A stretch of 6,375 bases of DNA from Acidobacteriota bacterium (lineage in GTDB: Bacteria > Acidobacteriota > Polarisedimenticolia > Gp22-AA2), in NCBI GenBank assembly GCA_027297005.1, contig JAPUIN010000315.1, positions 1 to 6,375 of the forward strand, in the 5' to 3' direction. Of the stretch, positions 1 to 5,968 are shown piece after piece. How positions within the stretch are numbered: position 1 is the first letter of the stretch; every line of letters begins with the position of its first letter. The notes beneath the pieces are model-generated. The model saw nothing but the letters and a program-made list of their open reading frames with translations. It made no database searches and was not told the DNA's origin. Both the position numbers and the translations under genes were made by a program.

Positions 1-249
1 GCACCCGCTCATGATCAGGATCGGTATGTTCTTGAGGCATGACTGCTTCCCCATCTCTCGCACGACGTCGATGCCGCTCATCCCCGGCATCACGATGTCC
101 AACACGATCAGATCCGGACGCATCTCATGGAGAAGATCGATCCCTTTCGGACCATCGGGAGCAACCAGAACGTGATAACCGGCGGCGCCCAGGAGTTCTT
201 TCATCACGCTGAGTACCGTCGGTTCGTCGTCGACCACGAGGATCTTCAC
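1..249 (-). CDS. Response regulator receiver domain (partial, C-terminal part off the window)
   Basis: This is a CheY-like phosphoacceptor domain that takes phosphate from a sensor histidine kinase in the cytoplasm. Reading the minus strand from a GTG at 249 gives 83 residues before the window ends. The acidic pocket is D7-D8 in the opening VKILVVDDEP, the phosphoacceptor is D51 in LIVLDIVMPGMSG, and S81 in ILIMSG is the switch Ser/Thr. The conserved lysine near residue 105 lies outside the window. The GTG start is supported by AAGGA six bases upstream and by the receiver fold beginning immediately. Whether a DNA-binding or other output domain follows cannot be seen. The nearest upstream gene on this strand ends 119 bases away. 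A promoter-like signal in that gap suggests this gene has its own transcript. The receiver assignment is firm; its partner and output are unknown. Confidence 0.93.
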   Translation of the reverse strand, partial: MKILVVDDEPTVLSVMKELLGAAGYHVLVAPDGPKGIDLLHEMRPDLIVLDIVMPGMSGIDVVREMGKQSCLKNIPILIMSGC

Positions 250-284
250 TTCTTGTCCTTGCGGAGATAGAGCCACGAGGTCCT

Positions 285-313
285 AAAATAGGTCGCCTCC
301 GGTCCGGAGGCAA
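285..313 (-). promoter_or_regulatory. Sigma-70-like promoter with palindrome in the spacer, upstream of the response regulator
   Basis: On the minus strand, TTGCCT (313-308) is followed after 17 bases by TATTTT (290-285). Each hexamer matches the consensus at four of six positions. Transcription would start near 278, leaving about 29 bases of leader with an SD sequence before the GTG at 249. The spacer holds a perfect inverted repeat, GCCTCCGG-T-CCGGAGGC on the plus strand (295-311), where a repressor or activator could sit. The same GC-rich hairpin followed by ATTTT could instead act as the terminator of the secreted-protein gene ending at 369. The two readings do not exclude each other. Confidence 0.4.
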
Positions 314-368
314 GGGGTCGAGGCGATGAGGCCGACGTTACGCTGTCCGCAGTGAGCGTTCACCGGGC

Positions 369-1496
369 TCATCCGCCCGAGCAGCGGATGGCGCCCAGGC
401 AGTCGCCGGCATGAATCCGGGCGGCGAGGTCATCGATCAATTCGCCGATCGACGACGCTCCGCACCCGCCGGAGCCATCATTCAGGGGGCAACTCGTCGA
501 CAGGCGCCCCGCGCAGAGATTGAACACCAGGGTCGTGAGCCGGCGGAGAGCGTTCGGGTGGCAGTCAGCCGGCGGGTGATTGCCGATGGCTCCGCAGGCG
601 CCATACCCGGTGAAGCCGAGATCGGCGAGAGTTGCCTCCGCGCACGGGAGGACCCGATCGACGAACCCCGCTTCGGTCGTTCGTGCCGGCCCGCGGCCGC
701 GCGATGAGGGATCGAGCCCCCCGTCGCCTGCCGGGATGGCGAGGCATTGCCGCCGCCAGTAACCTGCTCCGGGGGCGCCGGTCGATTTCGTGCAGGGGAC
801 GCTGAACTCGATCATCAGGGCCGGGCGGCGTGCCTCTTCAGGAAACTCGCGCGAGTCGAATCGCTTGGCCGTTCCCGGTGTGCGTTCCTCGCCGATCAGC
901 ATCCATCCGAAGTTACCGGTCGGTTCGTCGAGCCAGGACTGGATGTCGGCCACCAGGTCGTCGGTCGGGCCCCACGAGTAGAATCCCGGCTGATCGACGA
1001 TCATCGTCGCTCGGCGTGCGGTGAAGAAATCACCGCCCGGCACGGCCCAGAAACGATCACTGAAGAATGTGTGAAACCATGTCGCGTCGCCCGCTTCAGC
1101 GGGTGCGCCGATCGCTCCGAACGACACCGAAGCCCCTTCGCCCCAGTCGGAGGCGACCTTATGGAGATTGACACGGGTCGGGCCGGTCGGAGTTTTCGAC
1201 ATGTGCAGTGTCAGGATCGCATTTGTGATCGTGGCGCCCGGTGGAATGGCAGAACCGACATCGAAGGCGAGGAGCCCGCGCCGGATCGAGCGGGATCGCT
1301 GCCCGGTTCGGCCGGTGATAAAGGCGTTCCCCGCGCCGTTGCTCAACGAGCCGCTCAGATCCTCGATCAGGGTGTTGTCACGGGATGGGGCAAGGACGAC
1401 GACGTCGGCCGACGCGGGTGTGATGGAGGTGAGCAGGACGAAGATCGCTGCCGATGCGATGCCCGGGTGGACACCGGATGGGGTCAGGGATCTCAC
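369..1496 (-). CDS. Secreted DNRLRE-type protein with a cysteine-rich C-terminal module
   Basis: The predicted protein has 375 residues. A Sec signal peptide covers about residues 1-30: R2 near the N-terminus, a hydrophobic core AAIFVLLTSI, and likely cleavage after ASA at 30. Residues 31-232 resemble the DNRLRE-type, carbohydrate-binding-like beta-sandwich domain of secreted bacterial proteins. The family signature DNTLIED starts at 40, SIRRGLLAFDV at 70-80, and later landmarks are SDWGEGAS, GDATWFH, GFYSWG, NFGWMLIG and KRFDSRE. Residues 235-372 form a separate region with ten cysteines, starting at C235 and ending at C372, suited to disulfides outside the cytoplasm. No catalytic residues are evident, so a binding or surface-structural role is inferred. 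The GTG start is preceded by GGAGGT about ten bases upstream. The gene is not obviously in an operon with its neighbours. The domain call is based on remembered family sequences, not a search. Confidence 0.88.
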   Translation of the reverse strand: MRSLTPSGVHPGIASAAIFVLLTSITPASADVVVLAPSRDNTLIEDLSGSLSNGAGNAFITGRTGQRSRSIRRGLLAFDVGSAIPPGATITNAILTLHMSKTPTGPTRVNLHKVASDWGEGASVSFGAIGAPAEAGDATWFHTFFSDRFWAVPGGDFFTARRATMIVDQPGFYSWGPTDDLVADIQSWLDEPTGNFGWMLIGEERTPGTAKRFDSREFPEEARRPALMIEFSVPCTKSTGAPGAGYWRRQCLAIPAGDGGLDPSSRGRGPARTTEAGFVDRVLPCAEATLADLGFTGYGACGAIGNHPPADCHPNALRRLTTLVFNLCAGRLSTSCPLNDGSGGCGASSIGELIDDLAARIHAGDCLGAIRCSGG

Positions 1497-1603
1497 GGCT
1501 CGGCCGACCTCCCTCGGTTCGTAGTCTGTCCGGGAGGACCCGGAGAGGGTCCGGACCTGAAATCTACGCCGAACCTCCGGGATGGGCCATGAGAATCTTT
1601 CGA

Positions 1604-2833
1604 TCAGCCGCCGACCGCCACCAGCACCTCTTTCCCCCGGAACAGCTGGGAATCGAGGATCACGATCGAGGCGGTGCCGGTCTCCTTCGAGGTCTCGATG
1701 GTGAAGTCACGACCCTCTTCATAGATACGCGGGAGCAGCCGGACCTGCGTGATCCGCTCGAGCCCGAACTCCTGCGGGTCGAGGTTGATCACGGTGCTCC
1801 GGCGCAGGTCGAGCGCCGCGTCGAAGTCGACCCCGCTGGCATCATCGAACCGCTTCAGAACCCTGGACAGCACACCCTGCTCCTTCAGCTCGCGCACGTT
1901 GGCGGCGTGGTAGAAGAGACTGTTCTTCTGGAAGGAGAGATCATCGCCGAGACGGGTCACCTCCGACTCCAGCGTCGCCTTGCTGCGGCGCAGCGAGGCG
2001 ATGTCGGCCTCGAGGTTCGCCTTCTGGCGCTCGAGGTTCTCCACCGAGGCGCGAGCGGTGTCCCTCTCCGCCTGGTAGGTGCCGGCCGTCGCCTGGGCGG
2101 CATCCCTCTCGGTGATCAGCTGCCGCTTCAGCGCGCGGCGGACGATCAGGGGCGTCTTGTCCGCCTCCCCCTGGGTGACGTAGGTACCGAGGTGATCCCG
2201 TTTCTCGTCGAAGAAGAACCAGACGCGGTTGCCGATCAGCAGCTCGTCGGACAGATCCGCTTTCGTCACGAGTTCATTGACCCTTTTCTCCGGCAGTCGT
2301 GCCTGGTTCGTGAGGTACCCCCTGGCCAGGCTGTAATGCGTGTTTCCCTTCTCGACGACGACGAACTGCTCGGGGAGTGAGCGCTCAAGCTCGAGAATGC
2401 GCGCCTGCATGTTCCTCATCACGTCGCGATCCTGGATGATCCGCCCGAGGAGCGTTTTGTAGGAGATGTCCTGTTCCTCCGTGAACATCTCGTTGAGGAC
2501 GCCCTGCTGCTCTTCGCTCAGATCGCTCGAGAACAGCTCGCCGAACTCCACGTTCCGCTCCCCTTCGGCGCGCGATTCGTTGAACGCGGCGATCCGCTCG
2601 AGCATCCGGCTGGTCGCGAAGTCGAGCTTCTCCCGCTGGTCCTGCAGCTCCGCGAGCAGCTCCTCCGGGGTGTCCGGGATGGGCTGGCTTGCCTGCTGCT
2701 TCTGGTCGAAATACGAACAGCCGATCGGACCGAGAAGGAGAACGACCGCGACCAGGCCGAGGACGGCTGCGATCGCAGCGAGACGGGGGCCCGGGGCGGA
2801 ACGGCGGCGAGTGACATGGTCGGCGATTCTCAT
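1604..2833 (-). CDS. Membrane-anchored coiled-coil protein with a degenerate LysM-like segment
   Basis: The protein has 409 residues from the ATG at 2833. That start has AGGAG six bases upstream; an in-frame TTG five codons earlier has no SD. A basic N-terminus (residues 1-17) precedes a hydrophobic segment at about 18-37, ending in GPIGC. C39 could be lipidated, but proline at -3 makes a poor lipobox, so an uncleaved membrane anchor is equally likely. Residues about 55-155 are charged and helical. Residues 157-208 read FVVVEKGNTHYSLARGYL to LLIGNRVWFFFDE, resembling a LysM repeat (VxxGDTLxxIA to LxxGxxLxIP) with a substituted glycine-aspartate core and an enlarged middle. A long coiled coil follows at about 240-305. 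The last 60 residues look beta-rich (STVINLDP, TASIVILDSQLFRGKEVLVAVGG). I infer a periplasmic or envelope scaffold. I do not recognise a named family for the whole protein. Confidence 0.88.
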   Translation of the reverse strand: MRIADHVTRRRSAPGPRLAAIAAVLGLVAVVLLLGPIGCSYFDQKQQASQPIPDTPEELLAELQDQREKLDFATSRMLERIAAFNESRAEGERNVEFGELFSSDLSEEQQGVLNEMFTEEQDISYKTLLGRIIQDRDVMRNMQARILELERSLPEQFVVVEKGNTHYSLARGYLTNQARLPEKRVNELVTKADLSDELLIGNRVWFFFDEKRDHLGTYVTQGEADKTPLIVRRALKRQLITERDAAQATAGTYQAERDTARASVENLERQKANLEADIASLRRSKATLESEVTRLGDDLSFQKNSLFYHAANVRELKEQGVLSRVLKRFDDASGVDFDAALDLRRSTVINLDPQEFGLERITQVRLLPRIYEEGRDFTIETSKETGTASIVILDSQLFRGKEVLVAVGG

Positions 2834-2951
2834 CGGGATCTCCTGCAAATGGGCCGGCCGGGTGGCCGGTTCAGACGACCGGATATTCTACTTGAGAGCG
2901 GGAACCGCGGCGAGGTTCCGGGGGTAGGCCGCGGCGCGGGAGTCGCGAGGG
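2834..2951. promoter_or_regulatory. Divergent intergenic region between the coiled-coil gene and the small plus-strand gene
   Basis: This 118-base gap separates two genes transcribed away from each other, so promoters for both should lie here. On the minus strand TAGAAT (2890-2885) matches a -10 box at five of six positions, but I see no convincing -35 box at 16-18 bases. An inverted repeat CCGGCC-gggt-GGCCGG (2854-2869) lies in the leader of the minus-strand gene, ten bases beyond its SD sequence. It could fold and modulate translation. No clear plus-strand promoter was found. Confidence 0.25.
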
Positions 2952-3373
2952 ATGGAAGGGTCGTGGATCGGGAGGGTGGCGCGGTCGACGAGGGGGGACT
3001 ATCTTCAGTACGTCTGCGACGTCGCTCGGCAAGCGGCCGGCGCCATCACCGCCGCACGGGTGCTCGTCGATGGTGCGGGAGCAGTGCCCTGAAGGAACGA
3101 TTCTTCGACGCGGGAATCCAAACGGATCACTCCGCCAACGCCGAGGAGCTGAGGCCGCCGGGCCACGGCTATCGCGTCCGCATTGAGTACACGGAGCCGG
3201 AGTTCCACCGGCGAAATCCACACTGTCCCGAGGCCTACACTGCGCTGTTCGACTGTGCCGACGCCGGCAGCAGGAGAGAGGCGATCGACATGGCGCTGAT
3301 GGATTTTGATCAGTACGCCCGGATGAGTCGGGTCCGGTGGCGCCGCATCGTCCGAGCGATCACCGTGGAGTGA
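2952..3373 (+). CDS. Small unrecognised gene with a broken reading frame
   Basis: Two adjoining frames carry protein-like sequence. From ATG 2952 (GGGAG nine bases upstream) a 46-residue frame includes DYLQYVCDVARQAAG and ends at TGA 3090-3092. The frame one base back continues from codon 3089 for 94 residues to TGA 3371-3373, with segments such as GYRVRIEYTEPEFH, EAIDMALMDFDQYARM and RVRWRRIVRAI. The second half has no ATG, GTG or TTG near the junction, whereas upstream in its own frame the translation is arginine-rich and out of character. Adding one base to the CCC run at 3087-3089 joins both halves into one 140-residue protein through GTG CCC CTG AAG. Third-position GC is high in each frame on its own side of the junction. 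I do not recognise the family. The break may be a sequencing error, a real mutation or, less likely, programmed frameshifting. Starting the second frame at ATG 2816 is possible but would overlap the divergent gene. Confidence 0.5.
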
Positions 3374-3394
3374 TTCCCACGGCTCCACGTTTCC
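3363..3394 (+). terminator. Candidate terminator at the 3' end of the small plus-strand gene
   Basis: CGTGGAG (3364-3370) can pair with CTCCACG (3383-3389) across a 12-base loop, followed by TTTCC. A competing hairpin, CCGTGG (3363-3368) with CCACGG (3377-3382), uses the same left arm. The stop codon of the plus-strand gene (3371-3373) lies in the loop. The T tract is short, so function is uncertain. The position between convergent genes fits a terminator. Confidence 0.3.
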
Positions 3395-4144
3395 TCAGGT
3401 CAGATCCCGGATCAACTCGTCGAGCCCGAGGTAGAGGACGGTCAGGCTGACCGTATCGACCAGCCCGTGGGCGATAATGATGACCCACAGGTTCCGGCGC
3501 GCCCGAAGGAAGATGGCGCCGAGGAGGAGACCGACCAATCCGGTCACCAGAACGCCCGCCCACCCCTGGTAAACATGAGCCGCGCCGAACGCGGCTGCCT
3601 GCAGAAGGAGAGCGGCGCCGTGCGCAACCCGGCCGCCGCCGAGCAGCCCGGCGAGGCGGCCGAGCAGGTAGCCGCGGAAGAGGAGCTCCTCGCCGAACGC
3701 GGCGATCGTCCAGGAGAGGAGCAGCAGCTGGACGTAGAACACCGGGTTGCCGCGGAGGCCCTCGAACGCCTGCAGCTGCGGGGTTGCACCGAGGAGTTTA
3801 AAGATGATCGGGTTGATAAGCAGACCATTGACGATGGAAACGACGAACCAGGCTCCGATCCCGAGAAGGATGGTCCGCAGCAAGCCCCGCGGGCGGCCGA
3901 GGCCGCAGTCACTCAGGCCGCGGCCCTGGAGCCACAGCGAAAACCGGATGACGATGACCGCCGCCACGATGCTGAACGGCCCCATCCAGAAATTGGCCGT
4001 GTAGGCGCCGATCATCATGACCATGGCGATCGTCGAAACGACGGCGATCAGCTCCACGAGGGCGTAGAGACGCCCTGGCCCGTCTGCCCGCTGCCTGGGC
4101 GGGGGCGTCTCCCCTGAAGCCTGCACGCCAGGATCGGTCGTCAC
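3395..4144 (-). CDS. CPBP family intramembrane metalloprotease (CAAX protease/Abi type)
   Basis: The protein has 249 residues with several hydrophobic helices, near 28-50, 55-72, 90-112, 137-150, 173-190, 195-213 and 219-240. The family motifs are present in order: E152-E153 with R157 in AFGEELLFRGYL (the EExxxR motif), H190 in AAAFGAAHVYQG, and H226 in IIIAHGLVDTVS. These residues bind the catalytic zinc or activate water in CPBP proteases related to Rce1 and bacterial Abi proteins. The protein should therefore be an active protease in the inner membrane. Substrates cannot be deduced, and bacterial members are diverse, with roles including peptide or bacteriocin processing and immunity. The start is GTG at 4144, with GGAGG nine bases upstream. 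The N-terminal 25 residues are cytoplasm-like and proline-rich. It is divergent from the PDZ and phosphatase unit and shares the regulatory region 4145-4407 with it. Confidence 0.93.
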   Translation of the reverse strand: MTTDPGVQASGETPPPRQRADGPGRLYALVELIAVVSTIAMVMMIGAYTANFWMGPFSIVAAVIVIRFSLWLQGRGLSDCGLGRPRGLLRTILLGIGAWFVVSIVNGLLINPIIFKLLGATPQLQAFEGLRGNPVFYVQLLLLSWTIAAFGEELLFRGYLLGRLAGLLGGGRVAHGAALLLQAAAFGAAHVYQGWAGVLVTGLVGLLLGAIFLRARRNLWVIIIAHGLVDTVSLTVLYLGLDELIRDLT

Positions 4145-4161
4145 GCGCCCCCTCCTCCGGA

Positions 4162-4183
4162 CGGGTGATATTTATGTCACCCG
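4162..4183. promoter_or_regulatory. 22-base inverted repeat upstream of the CPBP gene
   Basis: CGGGTGATAT-TT-ATGTCACCCG is a near-perfect inverted repeat with one mismatch in ten-base arms, in an AT-rich pocket of otherwise GC-rich DNA. It lies 18-39 bases upstream of the GTG start of the CPBP protease gene, where a dimeric regulator could block or recruit polymerase. The half-site GTGA-N8-TCAC resembles CRP/FNR-type symmetry, but the spacing is two bases too wide for a classic site. The word ATGTCACC in the right arm recurs inverted at 4245-4252. Confidence 0.35.
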
Positions 4184-4211
4184 GGCAGGGGGATCAACCG
4201 CTTCGCGGCGC

Positions 4212-4223
4212 CGACCCGGGTCG
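4212..4223. repeat. Perfect 12-base palindrome CGACCCGGGTCG
   Basis: CGACCCGGGTCG is fully self-complementary, in the middle of the divergent intergenic region. It has no T tract after it on either strand, so it is not an intrinsic terminator. An operator or a chance GC-rich palindrome are both possible. Confidence 0.25.
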
Positions 4224-4234
4224 TATTCCTCCTC

Positions 4235-4308
4235 TTTACATCATGGTGACATCGTAAACACATTTTTACTTAGGCCGGAAGGACATTTACAGTGTATCTC
4301 CGTATCTT
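4235..4308 (+). promoter_or_regulatory. AT-rich promoter region of the PDZ and phosphatase unit with an 11-base-spaced direct repeat
   Basis: This is the most AT-rich stretch of the window. TTACATCAT (4236-4244) and TGACATCGT (4247-4255) are near-identical nine-base words repeated at an 11-base period, about one helical turn. That spacing is used by OmpR/PhoB-type regulators. TTTAC (4235-4239) and GTAAA (4254-4258) flank the pair symmetrically. A possible promoter is AGGACA (4280-4285), 17 bases, then TATCTT (4303-4308), each matching consensus at four of six positions. TTTACA at 4235 matches a -35 box at five of six but lacks a good -10 partner. Confidence 0.35.
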
Positions 4309-4407
4309 TGCGGCCGGTTGAACGGAACGGTCCGGCCCGGACGGACGTGGCCGGAAAGGGAAGATGGGACGATGAGAAGCGCAGGCGCGGTCGAGAGGGA
4401 GGAGAGG

Positions 4408-4995
4408 GTGAATTGGAGGGGCGGGCCCCGCCGGATCACGGCCCTGCCAGCTGCCCTCGCCGTTGCCATCGGCTGCACCGCCCCGCTTGCGACCGCCCCC
4501 GCGTCCGCTTCCGGTCGTGAAGAGTGCGTCGAAGAACGGGTGGTGGTGTTCACGGTGGGCGCCAGGAGTGAGGAGAAGCCGCAGAGGGAGCGGTGCAACC
4601 AGACACCCCGCGAATGCGTAGAATACATGTCGAGAAAAATGAGGGCCAGCGGCTGGGTCGGGGTGGAGCTGAAGTTCAATGGCAGGACATTCACGATTCA
4701 GAGGGTGATCGTCGGCAGCCCGGCCAAGCAAGCCGGGCTGAAAGTCGGCGACCTCCTGCTCGCGATCGATGGAGTGCCGGCGAGGGAGGTGGCGAACAGG
4801 ATGGCATCCGGCCGCAATGCGCCCAGGTGGAAGCCGGGTCAGCCCATCAAGTATAAAATCGAAAGGGAGGGACGGGGCCGCACGATCGAGATCGAGATGG
4901 CGCGCATGCCGGCCCATGTTCTCGCCAGGTACATCGGACAGCATCTCATCGATTACGAGCACGAAGACGAGAAGCATGACGGAGCGGATCATTGA
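4408..4995 (+). CDS. Exported PDZ-domain protein
   Basis: I place the start at GTG 4408, where GGAGG sits five bases upstream and a clean signal peptide begins. The resulting protein has 195 residues. ATG 4372 and TTG 4318 are in-frame alternatives that would add arginine-rich residues before the signal. The signal has a basic start (R4, R8-R9), a hydrophobic core TALPAALAVAIG and an ASA cleavage site near residue 34. C23 after AIG could alternatively be a lipidated cysteine. Residues about 80-165 form one PDZ domain: GWVGVELKFNG, then VIVGSPAKQAGLKVGDLLLAIDG, the classic PDZ core, and a closing strand RTIEIEM. No protease domain is attached, so it probably binds peptide termini or a partner in the envelope. 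The C-terminal tail is rich in Asp, Glu and His (DYEHEDEKHDGADH). The phosphatase gene follows 64 bases later. Confidence 0.85.
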   Translation: MNWRGGPRRITALPAALAVAIGCTAPLATAPASASGREECVEERVVVFTVGARSEEKPQRERCNQTPRECVEYMSRKMRASGWVGVELKFNGRTFTIQRVIVGSPAKQAGLKVGDLLLAIDGVPAREVANRMASGRNAPRWKPGQPIKYKIEREGRGRTIEIEMARMPAHVLARYIGQHLIDYEHEDEKHDGADH

Positions 4996-5059
4996 TCGAC
5001 CCGGGAGCCGGAATAGCGCCGATCACGGTGGCGGCCGCAGGCGAAGGGGAGCGGGAGCG

Positions 5060-5860
5060 GTGAAGGCCGACAACCTGTGGAACGACGTCGATGCCCTGAC
5101 GCGTCTTGCACTGACGGGACAGAATGTCGAGCTGCAATCCGGCGGCGCCAGCTCCCCCAGGGGCCCGCTTCCCCCGTCGGCCTTCCCTCCTTTCAGGAAC
5201 AAGACCGGTTTCGCAGTCCACACGACCGAGTTGCCGGCACAGATGGTGTCGGGCGATTACCATGACGCCTTCCTCCTGAGCGACGACAGGCTGGTGTTCG
5301 TGATCGCCGATGTGTCCGGCAAGGGGGTCCCGGCCGCGCTCCTTCGGGGTTTTCTGAGGTCGATGGTCCGCAACGTCTCGACATACAGTGACTCCCCGGG
5401 CGACACGCTGACACGCGTGAACCGGTTGCTCTACGACGCGAATCTGGGGCCGATGTACGTCACGATCTTTCTCGGCTGGTACGACACGAAGAGCGGCGCC
5501 CTGCGATACGCCAATGCGGGCCACCCTCACCCCTACCGCATCAATCGCGCGGGACGGGCTTCGAAGTTCGGCGAGGTGACCGGTCCGATCCTCGGCATCC
5601 TCGACATCGAAAGGTATGACGAGCGGAAAGACGTGCTGGGCGTTGGGGAGCGCCTCCTCCTCTATACGGATGGCATCACCGAAGCGCGGACCACGAACGG
5701 CGAGTTTCTCGGCGATGACCGTCTCAAGACCGTCCTGGAGGAACACGCCTCCGACGCGCTCGGCACGATGTGCGATCGGATCCTCGAATGCGTGAACGCG
5801 TTCCAGGGGAAGAAGCGCCAGGACGACGCCACCCTCTTCGCCCTGCAGCGCAACTCCTGA
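5060..5860 (+). CDS. PP2C-like serine phosphatase of the SpoIIE/RsbU type
   Basis: This cytoplasmic metal-dependent phosphatase belongs to the family that dephosphorylates STAS-domain anti-anti-sigma factors in partner switching. From GTG 5060 it has 266 residues. The metal-binding and core motifs are all present: GDYHD with D66 and D69, IADVSGKGVPAALL with D84, ANAGHPHPY at 151-159, GPILGI at 175-180, LLLYTDGITEAR with D204, and QDDATLFAL with D255-D256. An active enzyme is expected. The first 50 residues carry no recognisable sensor domain, so input must come from a partner or from that short segment. GTG 5060 has AAGGGGAG eight bases upstream, and the codon pattern looks coding from there. 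ATG 4976, which overlaps the PDZ gene by 20 bases, is an alternative but adds a poorly coding arginine-rich stretch. Its closeness to the PDZ gene suggests co-transcription. Confidence 0.93.
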   Translation: MKADNLWNDVDALTRLALTGQNVELQSGGASSPRGPLPPSAFPPFRNKTGFAVHTTELPAQMVSGDYHDAFLLSDDRLVFVIADVSGKGVPAALLRGFLRSMVRNVSTYSDSPGDTLTRVNRLLYDANLGPMYVTIFLGWYDTKSGALRYANAGHPHPYRINRAGRASKFGEVTGPILGILDIERYDERKDVLGVGERLLLYTDGITEARTTNGEFLGDDRLKTVLEEHASDALGTMCDRILECVNAFQGKKRQDDATLFALQRNS

Positions 5861-5921
5861 CCCCCGCCTGATCCGACGCGCATCCCGCTCATTGCCGCAC
5901 CAGCTACAGAGAGCCCTGACC

Positions 5922-5950
5922 TGGCGCGTCCCTTGACCGGTCGGCAAGGG
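5922..5950 (+). promoter_or_regulatory. Sigma-54-like promoter overlapping a hairpin, upstream of the symporter pair
   Basis: TGGCGCG-N4-TTGA (5922-5936) resembles the sigma-54 consensus TGGCACG-N4-TTGC. It has the GG of the -24 element, correct spacing and the TTG of the -12 element, but the usually conserved C after TTG is A. CCCTTG (5930-5935) and CAAGGG (5945-5950) form a six-base inverted repeat around GACCGGTC (5935-5942), itself a perfect eight-base palindrome. TTGACC (5933-5938), 18 bases, then TACCCT offers a weaker sigma-70 alternative. No enhancer site was recognised. Confidence 0.3.
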
Positions 5951-5968
5951 CACAACTACCCTCTCCCG

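Noticed and set aside
1529..1557. Hairpin TCCGGG-agga-CCCGGA and palindrome GGTCCGGACC between two minus-strand genes, as a terminator
   Set aside because: No T tract follows on the minus strand, and short GC palindromes are common in DNA of this composition.
747..1592. Open plus-strand frame of 281 codons
   Set aside because: It is antisense to the DNRLRE-type gene, whose family motifs are clear. The translation has no signal, membrane segment or recognisable motif.
1454..2380. Open plus-strand frame of 308 codons
   Set aside because: It lies mostly antisense to the coiled-coil protein gene, which has an SD sequence, an anchor segment and coherent domains. The plus-strand translation is low in structure and looks like a mirror product of high-GC codons.
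2816..2951. Upstream extension of the small plus-strand gene from ATG 2816
   Set aside because: It would overlap the start of the divergent coiled-coil gene, and the encoded residues are Gly/Arg-rich and not protein-like. ATG 2952 in the other frame is better supported.
3467..4117. Open plus-strand frame of 216 codons
   Set aside because: It is antisense to the CPBP protease. The translation is highly charged with no motif, as expected for the complement of hydrophobic helices.
4270..4992. Open minus-strand frame of 240 codons
   Set aside because: It is antisense to the PDZ protein gene and its promoter. No recognisable domain and no supporting SD.
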